DNA of 64,000 bases, from assembly GCF_900110125.1 (NCBI RefSeq), contig NZ_FOCN01000002.1, positions 186,001-250,000 of the forward strand, in the 5' to 3' direction. Both the position numbers and the translations under genes were made by a program. This stretch comes from Cryobacterium luteum. GTDB taxonomy: Bacteria > Actinomycetota > Actinomycetes > Actinomycetales > Microbacteriaceae. Shown piece by piece: positions 26,135 to 33,685 of this stretch. Every line of letters begins with the position of its first letter. Positions within the stretch are counted from its first letter, which is position 1. The notes under the pieces were generated by a model. The model did no database searches. It worked only from the letters and a program-made list of their open reading frames with translations, and had not been told where the DNA came from.

Positions 26135-27802
26135 GTGACCACCCTGACCGAAATTCTCATTCTGCACGGCGAATTGCCCATTGAAGAACTCGATTCACTG
26201 CGCGCCGGCAACCCCGCCGACGACCGAGCCGTGCGCGCCCTGGTGGATCAGGGCATCATCTCGGAGGTGCAGTTTGCGCGCGCGCGCGCCGAGCAGCTCG
26301 GCCTGCCCTTCGTTCAGCTGATCGACTTTGCGGTGGAACGGGCAGCGGTGACCCTCGTCACCGCTGCCCTGTGCTCCCGCCACGACGTGCTGCCGCTGAG
26401 TGTCAGCGACGGCCACCTCACCCTCGCCATGGTCGATCCCGGCAATGTGTTCGCCCTCGACGACGTGCGCGAGGCGGCGCACTTGCCGGTGCGGCCGGTT
26501 GTGGTCGAGCGGGCTGACCTGCGCGCCGCCATCATCCGCTATTACCGGGTCGACGACGAACTGACCGACCTGTCGACGTCGCTCGAGCAGGAACAAGCGC
26601 CGGTGACGCCCGTCGAGTTCGGTGCCGCCGATTCGCTTGATGAGGCGCCCATTGTGCGCTTCGTCAATGTGATCGTGAGCCAGGCCATTGCCGATCGGGC
26701 CTCCGATATTCACATCGAGCCTGGCGAGCACCACGTGGATGTGCGCTATCGCATCGACGGGGTGCTGCACGAAATGCACAGCGCCCCCAAGAGCACCCAG
26801 AACGGTGTGATCTCTCGGCTGAAGATCATGGCCGACATCGATATCGCCGAGCGGCGCAAACCGCAGGATGGCCGCATGTCCGTCACCCATGACGGGCGCA
26901 AAATCGACCTGCGGGTGGCGACGCTGCCCACGGTGTGGGGCGAGAAGATCGTCATGCGCATTCTCGACAACTCAACGACCAGTCTGAGCCTGGGCGACCT
27001 CAACCTGCTGGAAACCAATCAGGCGGCCTACGAGAAGTCCTATAGCAAGCCCTACGGAATGATTCTTGTGACCGGACCGACCGGATCGGGAAAATCTACC
27101 ACCCTGTACACGACCGTGAACACTATTGCGCGGCCGCAGATCAACGTGATCACGGTCGAAGACCCGGTGGAATACCGCATGCCGGGCATCAACCAGATTC
27201 AGGTGAATATCAAGGCCGGCCTCACTTTTGCCAGCGCCCTGCGCGCCATTCTGCGCTGCGATCCCGACGTGGTTCTGGTCGGTGAGATTCGCGACCGCGA
27301 GACCGCCCAGATCGCCATTGAAGCGTCACTGACCGGCCACCTCGTGCTGTCGACCCTGCACACCAACGATGCCCCGAGCGCGATCACCCGGCTGACCGAG
27401 ATGGGAATCGAACCCTTTCTGGTGGGCAGTGCCCTCGACTGTGTCGTGGCCCAGCGGCTGGCCAGAAGGCTCTGCGATCGGTGCAAGAAGCCGGCCGAAC
27501 ACGACGCCGCTTATCTGGCGAGTGTCAACTTCGTTCTCGAACGCACGCTGCCGGTTGCGACACTGTTTCAGGCAAACGGATGCCAGCACTGTTCGAACAC
27601 GGGCTACCGCGGTCGCATCGCCATTCATGAGGTCATGATCGTCTCGGAAGAGATTGAGCGGCTCGCCGTGGCGCGCGCGTCGAGCGCTGAAATCGGCCGG
27701 GTCGCCCGCACCGAGGGCATGATCTCCCTGCGCCAGGACGGCTGGCAGAAAGTGCAGCTCGGCCTGACCACGATCGAAGAAATTCTGCGCGTCGTGGCCT
27801 GA
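26135..27802 (+). CDS. pilB: Type IV pilus extension ATPase PilB, set 2
   Basis: GAGGGAG at 26120-26126 selects the GTG at 26135 (555 residues) over the upstream GTG at 26099. It is collinear with set 1 PilB: MshEN-like N-domain, GPTGSGKS Walker A, VLVGEIRD Walker B, LSTLHTND His box, and the zinc cysteines CDRC and CQHC. The N-domain diverges most from set 1 while the motor core is nearly the same, suggesting the copies differ in input signal rather than mechanism. No coding overlap with pilT2, unlike set 1. Confidence 0.95.
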   Translation: MTTLTEILILHGELPIEELDSLRAGNPADDRAVRALVDQGIISEVQFARARAEQLGLPFVQLIDFAVERAAVTLVTAALCSRHDVLPLSVSDGHLTLAMVDPGNVFALDDVREAAHLPVRPVVVERADLRAAIIRYYRVDDELTDLSTSLEQEQAPVTPVEFGAADSLDEAPIVRFVNVIVSQAIADRASDIHIEPGEHHVDVRYRIDGVLHEMHSAPKSTQNGVISRLKIMADIDIAERRKPQDGRMSVTHDGRKIDLRVATLPTVWGEKIVMRILDNSTTSLSLGDLNLLETNQAAYEKSYSKPYGMILVTGPTGSGKSTTLYTTVNTIARPQINVITVEDPVEYRMPGINQIQVNIKAGLTFASALRAILRCDPDVVLVGEIRDRETAQIAIEASLTGHLVLSTLHTNDAPSAITRLTEMGIEPFLVGSALDCVVAQRLARRLCDRCKKPAEHDAAYLASVNFVLERTLPVATLFQANGCQHCSNTGYRGRIAIHEVMIVSEEIERLAVARASSAEIGRVARTEGMISLRQDGWQKVQLGLTTIEEILRVVA

Positions 27803-27817
27803 CAACACCCGCACGCA

Positions 27818-27869
27818 CCCCCAGATTGCGGGACTACCGCCGAGGGAGCCGCGTCCCTAGCGTTACGCC
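27818..27869 (+). promoter_or_regulatory. Conserved pil promoter-like element upstream of pilT2
   Basis: CCCCAGATTGCGGGACTACC (27819-27838), 18 bases, then CTAGCGTTACGCC (27857-27869). It differs from the pilB2 element at only a few positions in the conserved halves. It begins 16 bases after the pilB2 stop, so pilT2-pilC2 probably have their own transcript. Confidence 0.65.
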
Positions 27870-27929
27870 TTACGCAGACCTTCGCGAGCAAGACTTACCC
27901 TCTGGCTTTACTCTCGCAACGGTCTGCAC

Positions 27930-27960
27930 CGGCCGGTCGTCGTCCCTCGACGACCGGCCG
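27930..27960 (+). other. Perfect 13-bp hairpin in the pilT2 leader
   Basis: CGGCCGGTCGTCG (27930-27942) and CGACGACCGGCCG (27948-27960) flank a TCCCT loop. It lies between the promoter-like element and the pilT2 start without a T-run. It could slow transcription, shield the leader, or bind a protein. Confidence 0.75.
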
Positions 27961-28033
27961 CGCACCACCCGCACGGCCGTACCTGTTTTGCGGCAATACG
28001 TACCCGACGCTTGCTTTCGAAAAGGATTCGCTC

Positions 28034-29491
28034 ATGGACGACCCGAAAACGTCAGCCCTGTTCACCAGCACCCCCTGGCCTGCGGGCCTGACCGACTTCA
28101 CTCCGGTCTCTGCCAGTGCCACCGTCAACGCCACGCACGAGGGCGAAGTGCACGTGCTCCCGTCGAAGCGCCGGCGCACTCGAATGGCGCTCCGCAGCAT
28201 TCCCGAGGATCGCAGACCGTTCGGCGGCCCGACGATGCCCGGCCTGCCCGCGCTGCCCGACGTGCTCGGTGAACCCGACGCCGACCTGATCGAGGCGCTC
28301 AACGAGGTCGTGCTGGGACAGGCTTCCGACCTGCACGTTGCCGTCGGCGCCCCGCCGACCATTCGTCGTGACGGTGAGCTGGGTGCCGTGGGCATTTCGC
28401 CGGCCTGGTCGAGCGAGAAGATGAGCCTGGCCATCCGCAGCATCCTCACCCGCGCTCAACAGCAGATCTTCGATCGTGACCACGAACTCGACTTCGCGTA
28501 CACGCTGCGCGCTGCCAACCCGAACGACACTGCCACCAGCCGGTTTCGAGTGAATGTACACCAGCAGCGCGGCGCGCTCGGCGCGGTTTTTCGGCTCATC
28601 CCGAGTGAGCTCAAAGACCTCAAAGCGCTCGGCATTCCCGAGTCCGTGGCGGCGTTCTCCGCCCTGCCCCGCGGCCTCGTGCTCGTGGCCGGCCCCACCG
28701 GCTCTGGAAAGTCCACCACCCTGGCCGCCCTCGTCGACCTCGTGAACAGCACCCGCTCCGATCACATCGTCACCGTGGAAGACCCGATCGAATTTCTGCA
28801 CGCGCACAAGAAGTCGCTGGTAACCCAACGCGAGGTGGGGCACGATACGGCGAGTTTCGCATCCGCTCTGAAACACGTACTGCGGCAGGACCCCGATGTG
28901 ATTCTCATCGGAGAGCTGCGTGACCTCGAGACCATTCAGGTGGCGCTGACCGCCGCCGAGACGGGGCACCTCGTGTTCGCGACGCTGCACACGCAGAGCG
29001 CGGCGCAGACCATCGACCGCATCATCGACGTGTTTCCGCCACACCAGCAGAACCAGGTGCGGGCGCAGCTCGCCCAGACTCTGCAGGGCGTGGTCTGCCA
29101 GACCCTGGTGAAGTGGGCCAACGGCTCCGGCCGGGTGGCTGCAACGGAGGTACTCGTGACCACGCCGGCCATTGCGAACCTTATTCGCGAGGGCAATACG
29201 CACCAGATCGAGTCGATGATGCAGACCGGGCGCGAACGCGGCATGCACACCATGGACCAGCATCTCGCCGAACTCGTGAACACCGGGCAGATCACTCGCA
29301 AGGCCGCGCTCGCGAAAGCGCACGATGCCGACGGGCTCGATCTGCTCGTGCATCGCACCGACCCGGTCGCCGGCGGCGGCGGGTTCGTCTTCGCCGGCGC
29401 GAGTGCCGGGTACAGCGCCCCCGCCAGCGCCGGTTATGACACCGGCCGCGAGGCCGACTACAACGCCGGGTTCGCCCGGGCAGTGATCTGA
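28034..29491 (+). CDS. pilT: Type IV pilus retraction ATPase PilT with N-terminal extension, set 2
   Basis: AAAGGA before the ATG supports the 28034 start (485 residues). Walker A GPTGSGKS begins at residue 220 against 135 in set 1, so about 85 extra residues precede the PAS-like domain; they are basic and low-complexity (SKRRRTR). The rest keeps the VTVEDPIEF, LIGELRD, LTAAETGHLVFATLHT and IANLIREG motifs of PilT. A Gly/Ala/Tyr-rich tail ends the protein. The stop overlaps pilC2 (TGATG). Confidence 0.93.
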   Translation: MDDPKTSALFTSTPWPAGLTDFTPVSASATVNATHEGEVHVLPSKRRRTRMALRSIPEDRRPFGGPTMPGLPALPDVLGEPDADLIEALNEVVLGQASDLHVAVGAPPTIRRDGELGAVGISPAWSSEKMSLAIRSILTRAQQQIFDRDHELDFAYTLRAANPNDTATSRFRVNVHQQRGALGAVFRLIPSELKDLKALGIPESVAAFSALPRGLVLVAGPTGSGKSTTLAALVDLVNSTRSDHIVTVEDPIEFLHAHKKSLVTQREVGHDTASFASALKHVLRQDPDVILIGELRDLETIQVALTAAETGHLVFATLHTQSAAQTIDRIIDVFPPHQQNQVRAQLAQTLQGVVCQTLVKWANGSGRVAATEVLVTTPAIANLIREGNTHQIESMMQTGRERGMHTMDQHLAELVNTGQITRKAALAKAHDADGLDLLVHRTDPVAGGGGFVFAGASAGYSAPASAGYDTGREADYNAGFARAVI

Positions 29492-30720
29492 TGCCGGCGC
29501 CCGTCGCCTTCAGCTACACCGGCCGCGACACCACCGGCAAGAACGTGAAGGGCCGCATCGACGGGGTCACCCCGGGGCAGGTGGCGACGCGACTGAACGC
29601 GCAGGGCATCGCGCCCGTCTCGATCGCGCCGGCCGCGCCGGCCACCGGCCTGGCGCGGTCCGTCTCGCTGCCGGGCTTCTCCCGCGGCGTTCGCCTGAAA
29701 GACCTCGCCATTCTGAGCCGACAGTTCGCCACCATGATCTCGGCCGGACTGTCGCTGCTGCGGGCCCTCCGCATTCTCACGGAGCAGACCGAGAGCAAAC
29801 CGCTCGCGGCGGTGCTCGCTCTTGTGCGGGACGACGTCGAAGCCGGGCAGTCGATCTCGGAGGCGCTCGCGAAGCATCCGCTCGCCTTCCCGCCGATCAT
29901 GGTGAACATGGTGCGGGCCGGCGAGACCGGTGGTTTTCTCGACCGGGCGCTGAACTCGATCGCCGAGAACTTCGAGAAGGAGGTCAAGCTGCGCGGCACC
30001 ATCAAGTCGGCCATGACCTACCCGGTGATCGTGCTCGCCATGTCACTCGCGGCCGTGATGATCATGCTGATCTTCATCGTGCCCATCTTTCAGGACATGT
30101 TCGCCGGTCTGGGCGGGGCCCTGCCGCTGCCCACGCAACTGCTCGTGACGATGTCGCAGAGCATGATCTATGTGGTGCCGATCGGTCTCGTGGTGGGCGT
30201 CGCGTTTGCCCTGTGGTGGCGCAAGAACAAGCACACGGACCGGGTGCGGCAAACGCTCGACCCCCTGCGGCTGAAACTGCCGGTGTTCGGACCGCTGCAG
30301 AAGAAAATCTCTGTGGCCAGGTTCAGCCGCAACTTCGCCAACATGCTCGGCGCCGGCGTGCCCATTCTGCAGGCGCTCAAGATCGTGGGGGAGACCAGCG
30401 GCAACTGGGCCATCGAACACGCCCTCACCGAGGTGGCCGAGGGCGTGCGTCGCGGTCAGTCGGTCTCCGAGCCGCTGCAGGAGCATTCGATCTTTCCCGC
30501 CATGGTCACCCAGATGATCGCGGTCGGCGAAGACGCGGGCACGCTGCAGCTGATGCTCGACAAGATCGCCGACTTCTACGACCAGGAGGTGCACGCGGCT
30601 ACCGAACAGCTCACCGCCATGATCGAGCCCCTGTTGATCGCGTTTCTCGGTGTCGTCATCGGCGGCATGGTTATTGCCCTGTACCTGCCCATCTTCAGCA
30701 TTGCGAGCATGATCAAGTAG
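29491..30720 (+). CDS. pilC: Type IV pilus inner-membrane platform PilC, set 2
   Basis: The 409-residue T2SSF family protein is collinear with set 1 PilC. Shared landmarks are SRGVRLKDLAILSRQFATMI, FPPIMVNMVRAGETGGFLD, WWRKNKHTDRVRQTLDP and FPAMVTQMIAVGEDAG. Three membrane helices lie at the same places. A hairpin terminator follows 18 bases after the stop, separating it from pilA2. Confidence 0.95.
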   Translation: MPAPVAFSYTGRDTTGKNVKGRIDGVTPGQVATRLNAQGIAPVSIAPAAPATGLARSVSLPGFSRGVRLKDLAILSRQFATMISAGLSLLRALRILTEQTESKPLAAVLALVRDDVEAGQSISEALAKHPLAFPPIMVNMVRAGETGGFLDRALNSIAENFEKEVKLRGTIKSAMTYPVIVLAMSLAAVMIMLIFIVPIFQDMFAGLGGALPLPTQLLVTMSQSMIYVVPIGLVVGVAFALWWRKNKHTDRVRQTLDPLRLKLPVFGPLQKKISVARFSRNFANMLGAGVPILQALKIVGETSGNWAIEHALTEVAEGVRRGQSVSEPLQEHSIFPAMVTQMIAVGEDAGTLQLMLDKIADFYDQEVHAATEQLTAMIEPLLIAFLGVVIGGMVIALYLPIFSIASMIK

Positions 30721-30738
30721 GCGGTGACTGCCTTCTGA

Positions 30739-30761
30739 CCCCCGCTCCGGCGGGGGCGTTT
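30739..30761 (+). terminator. Rho-independent-like terminator after pilC2
   Basis: CCCCCGC-TCCG-GCGGGGG forms a 7-bp G/C stem with a stable tetraloop (30739-30756), followed by CGTTT. It should end or attenuate the pilT2-pilC2 transcript. Confidence 0.7.
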
Positions 30762-30816
30762 GGCGTGCCCGCAGCCGGTTTGATCTGCCCCGTTCGGGTG
30801 GCGTTCGTTATGGGGG

Positions 30817-30878
30817 TGGGTAATACCCAAATCACCCGCAAATGTGGGTCGTGCTCGAGAAATTCTCGCCCCTAATCT
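30817..30878 (+). promoter_or_regulatory. pilA2 promoter region with palindrome and pil element
   Basis: TGGGTAATACCCA (30817-30829) is a perfect palindrome around a central A and contains the inverse of the TTTGGGTAT core in the pilA1 promoter. CACCCGCAAATGTGGGTC follows, resembling the element before pilB1, and TAATCT (30873-30878) sits at the -10 position with one base less spacing. Confidence 0.5.
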
Positions 30879-30999
30879 GAAGCTCCGATCGCACCCTCGA
30901 TCGGAAGAATCACCCAGCACCACTTTACAGCTCACAGCATCACGAGTCCTTACCCGGCTCGCTTTCGCACCACCCACTCCAACCCGAATGGATACCCCC

Positions 31000-31449
31000 A
31001 TGCTCACTCGCCTGCTCGCTTCCCTCAACCTGCGCCGCGCACGCTTCACCGAGAACCAGAGAGGGTTCACGTTGATCGAGCTGCTCGTCGTCGTGATCAT
31101 CATCGGAATCCTCGCGGCCATCGCCATCCCGGTCTACCTGGGAGTGCAGAACAACGCCAAGGACGCGAGCGTCAAGAGCGACCTCGCCAACGCCAAGACC
31201 GCCATCATCGCGCTGCAGACCGAGACCGGTGCTATGCCGGCCACCGCCCTGTTCACGGCGATGCCGACCATCGCGAGCTACGGCTATACCAAGGGCCCGA
31301 ACACGACCACGATCACCTACAAGAACCTCTCTACGTCGACCTTCTGCATCGGCGCCACGAGCTCGACTTCGGTCAAGTACTACGTGACCCAGTCCCTCGG
31401 CATCACCAACAACACCACCACCCCTGCGCCCACCGGCTGCACCTTCTAA
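31000..31449 (+). CDS. pilA: Type IV pilin (major), set 2
   Basis: The ATG at 31000 is chosen because the leader (MLTRLLASLNLRRARFTENQ) matches set 1 in length and basic character; ATG 30988 is possible. Cleavage is after RG, then FTLIELLVVVIIIGILAAIA, with Glu at +5. The mature protein is about 126 residues and rich in Thr. Two C-terminal cysteines (TFCIG and TGCTF) can close the D-region disulphide, a difference from set 1. Own promoter region upstream and a hairpin downstream fit strong separate expression. Confidence 0.93.
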   Translation: MLTRLLASLNLRRARFTENQRGFTLIELLVVVIIIGILAAIAIPVYLGVQNNAKDASVKSDLANAKTAIIALQTETGAMPATALFTAMPTIASYGYTKGPNTTTITYKNLSTSTFCIGATSSTSVKYYVTQSLGITNNTTTPAPTGCTF

Positions 31450-31457
31450 GCCACGCG

Positions 31458-31490
31458 AGCGGATGCGCCGGCCCGGCCGCCGCATCCGCT
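31458..31490 (+). terminator. Hairpin after pilA2
   Basis: AGCGGATGCG (31458-31467) pairs perfectly with CGCATCCGCT (31481-31490). The arms contain the frequent GCGGATGC octamer. It lies eight bases past the pilA2 stop and may stabilise the pilin mRNA or reduce read-through into the minor pilins. No T-run follows. Confidence 0.6.
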
Positions 31491-31613
31491 GGCCGCAGCG
31501 CTCATTGCTCTGCACAGCTTCACTTCTCATATCGGCGTGAGCCGGGGTGGGCCTTCGGGTCGCCCCGGCCGCGCGGTCTCACCCTCATCCCAAACCTCGC
31601 GAAGGAGGCTCAC

Positions 31614-33014
31614 GTGAAAGCTCTGCTCCGTCACCTGGGCCGCCGCCTCGCCCGAAAAGCCAGCGGCAACAACAGCAACGACGCCGGTATCAGTCTCATT
31701 GAAGTCCTTGTGGCCATGATGATTTTCGCGATCATCGCCGTCGGCGTTGGCTACGGCATCGTCATCTCGCTCTACCTCAGCAACGACGCCCGGTCGCGCG
31801 AAGCCGCCACCAACCTCGCAGCGCAGGAGATCGATCTGGCCCGATCGGCGGGCGACGTGTTCAGCGTGCTCGACCGCACCACCACCGTCGTGCAGAACGG
31901 CACGACCTTCAGCGTGCACCGCTCCACCGACTGGGAAACCACCACCGGTGCCGACGGCAACTGCGGATCCGGCGGCGGCCAGCTGCGCTACCGCCGCGTC
32001 AACGTCTCCGTCACCTGGGACAGCATGCGCGCAACGACCCCGGTCGTTCGCGCCGACAGCGCCCTCGCCCCTGGCAGCCGCATCAACGATCCCGGCCTCG
32101 GCACCATCCTCGTCTCGGTGCTGACCGCTTCCGGCAGCGGCGCCGCCGGTGTGGCCATCTCCGCCGTGCCTGGCGTCGTGCCCAATGCTGCTGCAACCTT
32201 GACCGAGACCCCAACGGCAACGGATGCGCAGGGTTGCAGCTATCTGCTCAAGGTCAAACCCGGCACGTACGACGTGAGCGCGTCCCGACCGAACTTCGTC
32301 GACAAGAACCAGGCGAGCTCGTCGACGATGACCGTCGGCGTTGCGGCCGGGGGAGCAGCATCCGTTGCCTTCGCCTATGACCTGGCCGGCACGATTACGG
32401 CCAGCTACGGCACGAACGTGACCTCGGGAACCACCCTGCTCCCGAACGACCTGCACACAACCTGGCGCAGCACCTATGCCGCCTATACGCCCCTGAATGC
32501 TAATACCGCCACCACTCAAGCGGTTCGGCTGCATCCATTCGCGTCAGGCTATCAGGTGTTCGCGGGCAGCTACGTGGCACCCACGCCCACCACGAACGGC
32601 TGCGTCGCGGTCGATCCGGCGGCCTGGACGACGCCGGCCCCCGACGGCGCGATCGGCACGGCGGCGGCCCAGGTCGCCACGCTGCCCGGTGGCGGCGCGA
32701 GCGTGGACGTACCGCTCGGCGTGCTGACCGTGTCCGGCCTGGCCGGGCAGTACCTGCTGGCCGTCTCACAGCCGGCCGGAGTTGCGGCCGGAGACCCCGG
32801 CTGCGCTCTCGAGACCACCTTCAGCTTCGGGCCGCTGCCCGCCGGCCCCTCGGCCCAACTCGGCCTCCCGTTCGGTTCATTCGCACTGTTCTCTGGTGCC
32901 TCCAGCGCCACGACAATCGCACCGGTCCCGGCGGCGAACCTGGTCCTACTCACTCGCGGCAGCATTGCCGGGTCCGTCGTTACGCTGGACCCGCGCCTGG
33001 TCGTGGCCCCGTGA
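31614..33014 (+). CDS. PilV-like minor pilin with large C-terminal domain, set 2
   Basis: AAGGAGG precedes the GTG. The 466-residue protein has a prepilin N-terminus (NDAG, then ISLIEVLVAMMIFAIIAVGV; Glu at +5). Residues about 160-260 look like a carboxypeptidase-regulatory or SpaA-like beta-sandwich (LLKVKPGTYDVSASRPNFVD), and similar sequence follows. Normal PilV is under 200 residues; set 1 has 130. The extra domain suggests an adhesive tip role (inferred). It overlaps the next gene by four bases (GTGA). Confidence 0.85.
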   Translation: MKALLRHLGRRLARKASGNNSNDAGISLIEVLVAMMIFAIIAVGVGYGIVISLYLSNDARSREAATNLAAQEIDLARSAGDVFSVLDRTTTVVQNGTTFSVHRSTDWETTTGADGNCGSGGGQLRYRRVNVSVTWDSMRATTPVVRADSALAPGSRINDPGLGTILVSVLTASGSGAAGVAISAVPGVVPNAAATLTETPTATDAQGCSYLLKVKPGTYDVSASRPNFVDKNQASSSTMTVGVAAGGAASVAFAYDLAGTITASYGTNVTSGTTLLPNDLHTTWRSTYAAYTPLNANTATTQAVRLHPFASGYQVFAGSYVAPTPTTNGCVAVDPAAWTTPAPDGAIGTAAAQVATLPGGGASVDVPLGVLTVSGLAGQYLLAVSQPAGVAAGDPGCALETTFSFGPLPAGPSAQLGLPFGSFALFSGASSATTIAPVPAANLVLLTRGSIAGSVVTLDPRLVVAP

Positions 33015-33685
33015 CGCGCTGGCAGCTGCTGCGGGCAGGCAACCGGGAGAGCGGGCTCTCCCTCGTTGAACTGCTCGTCTCGATGGTGCTGCTCGGCGTG
33101 CTTCTGACCATGATCTCCGGACTGTACATCTCTGCGACCCGGTCGCTCGATCAGGCCAAGTCGCTCGGCAGTAATACCCGACAGGTGTCCAACGGTATGA
33201 ACGAGGTGGCTCGGGTCATCCGCGCGGCCACGGCGAACCCCGTGGCGGGGCATCCGCTCTCCGACCCGGCCGTCGAGGAGGCGACCGCGGAAGCGCTCAC
33301 CCTGTACGCCTACGTCAACCTCGGCATGTCGGCGCAGCGGCCGGTGAAAATTCAGCTGGCGGTCGACGCCGACCGGCGCCTAATCGAGACCCGCTGGGCG
33401 TCGATCGCGCTCGCCGGCGGATTCTTCTCCTTCGAAACGTCGCCCCAGTCGTCGCGCATCGTCGCCGAGAGCGTCGCGCCGGGCGGCACCGCACTGTTTC
33501 GCTACCTGGACAGCGCGGGGGTGCCCGTGGCCAGCGCCGGTGCCTTCACAGCCACCGAGCTGCGCAGCATCGCCGCCATTTCGGTGAATCTCACCGTGCA
33601 GGCCAGCCCGACAGATGCGCGCAGCGCGGTCACCCTGCAGAATACGGTCGGTATGCCCAACGTGGCTCTGGCGGCCCGGCCATGA
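33011..33685 (+). CDS. Minor pilin, PilW-like, set 2
   Basis: The 224-residue prepilin reads RESG, then LSLVELLVSMVLLGVLLTMI, with Glu at +5. It occupies the same place as the set 1 PilW. Starts at GTG overlapping the PilV-like stop and ends in an ATGA overlap with the next gene, so the three minor pilins are translationally coupled. Confidence 0.88.
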   Translation: MTRWQLLRAGNRESGLSLVELLVSMVLLGVLLTMISGLYISATRSLDQAKSLGSNTRQVSNGMNEVARVIRAATANPVAGHPLSDPAVEEATAEALTLYAYVNLGMSAQRPVKIQLAVDADRRLIETRWASIALAGGFFSFETSPQSSRIVAESVAPGGTALFRYLDSAGVPVASAGAFTATELRSIAAISVNLTVQASPTDARSAVTLQNTVGMPNVALAARP

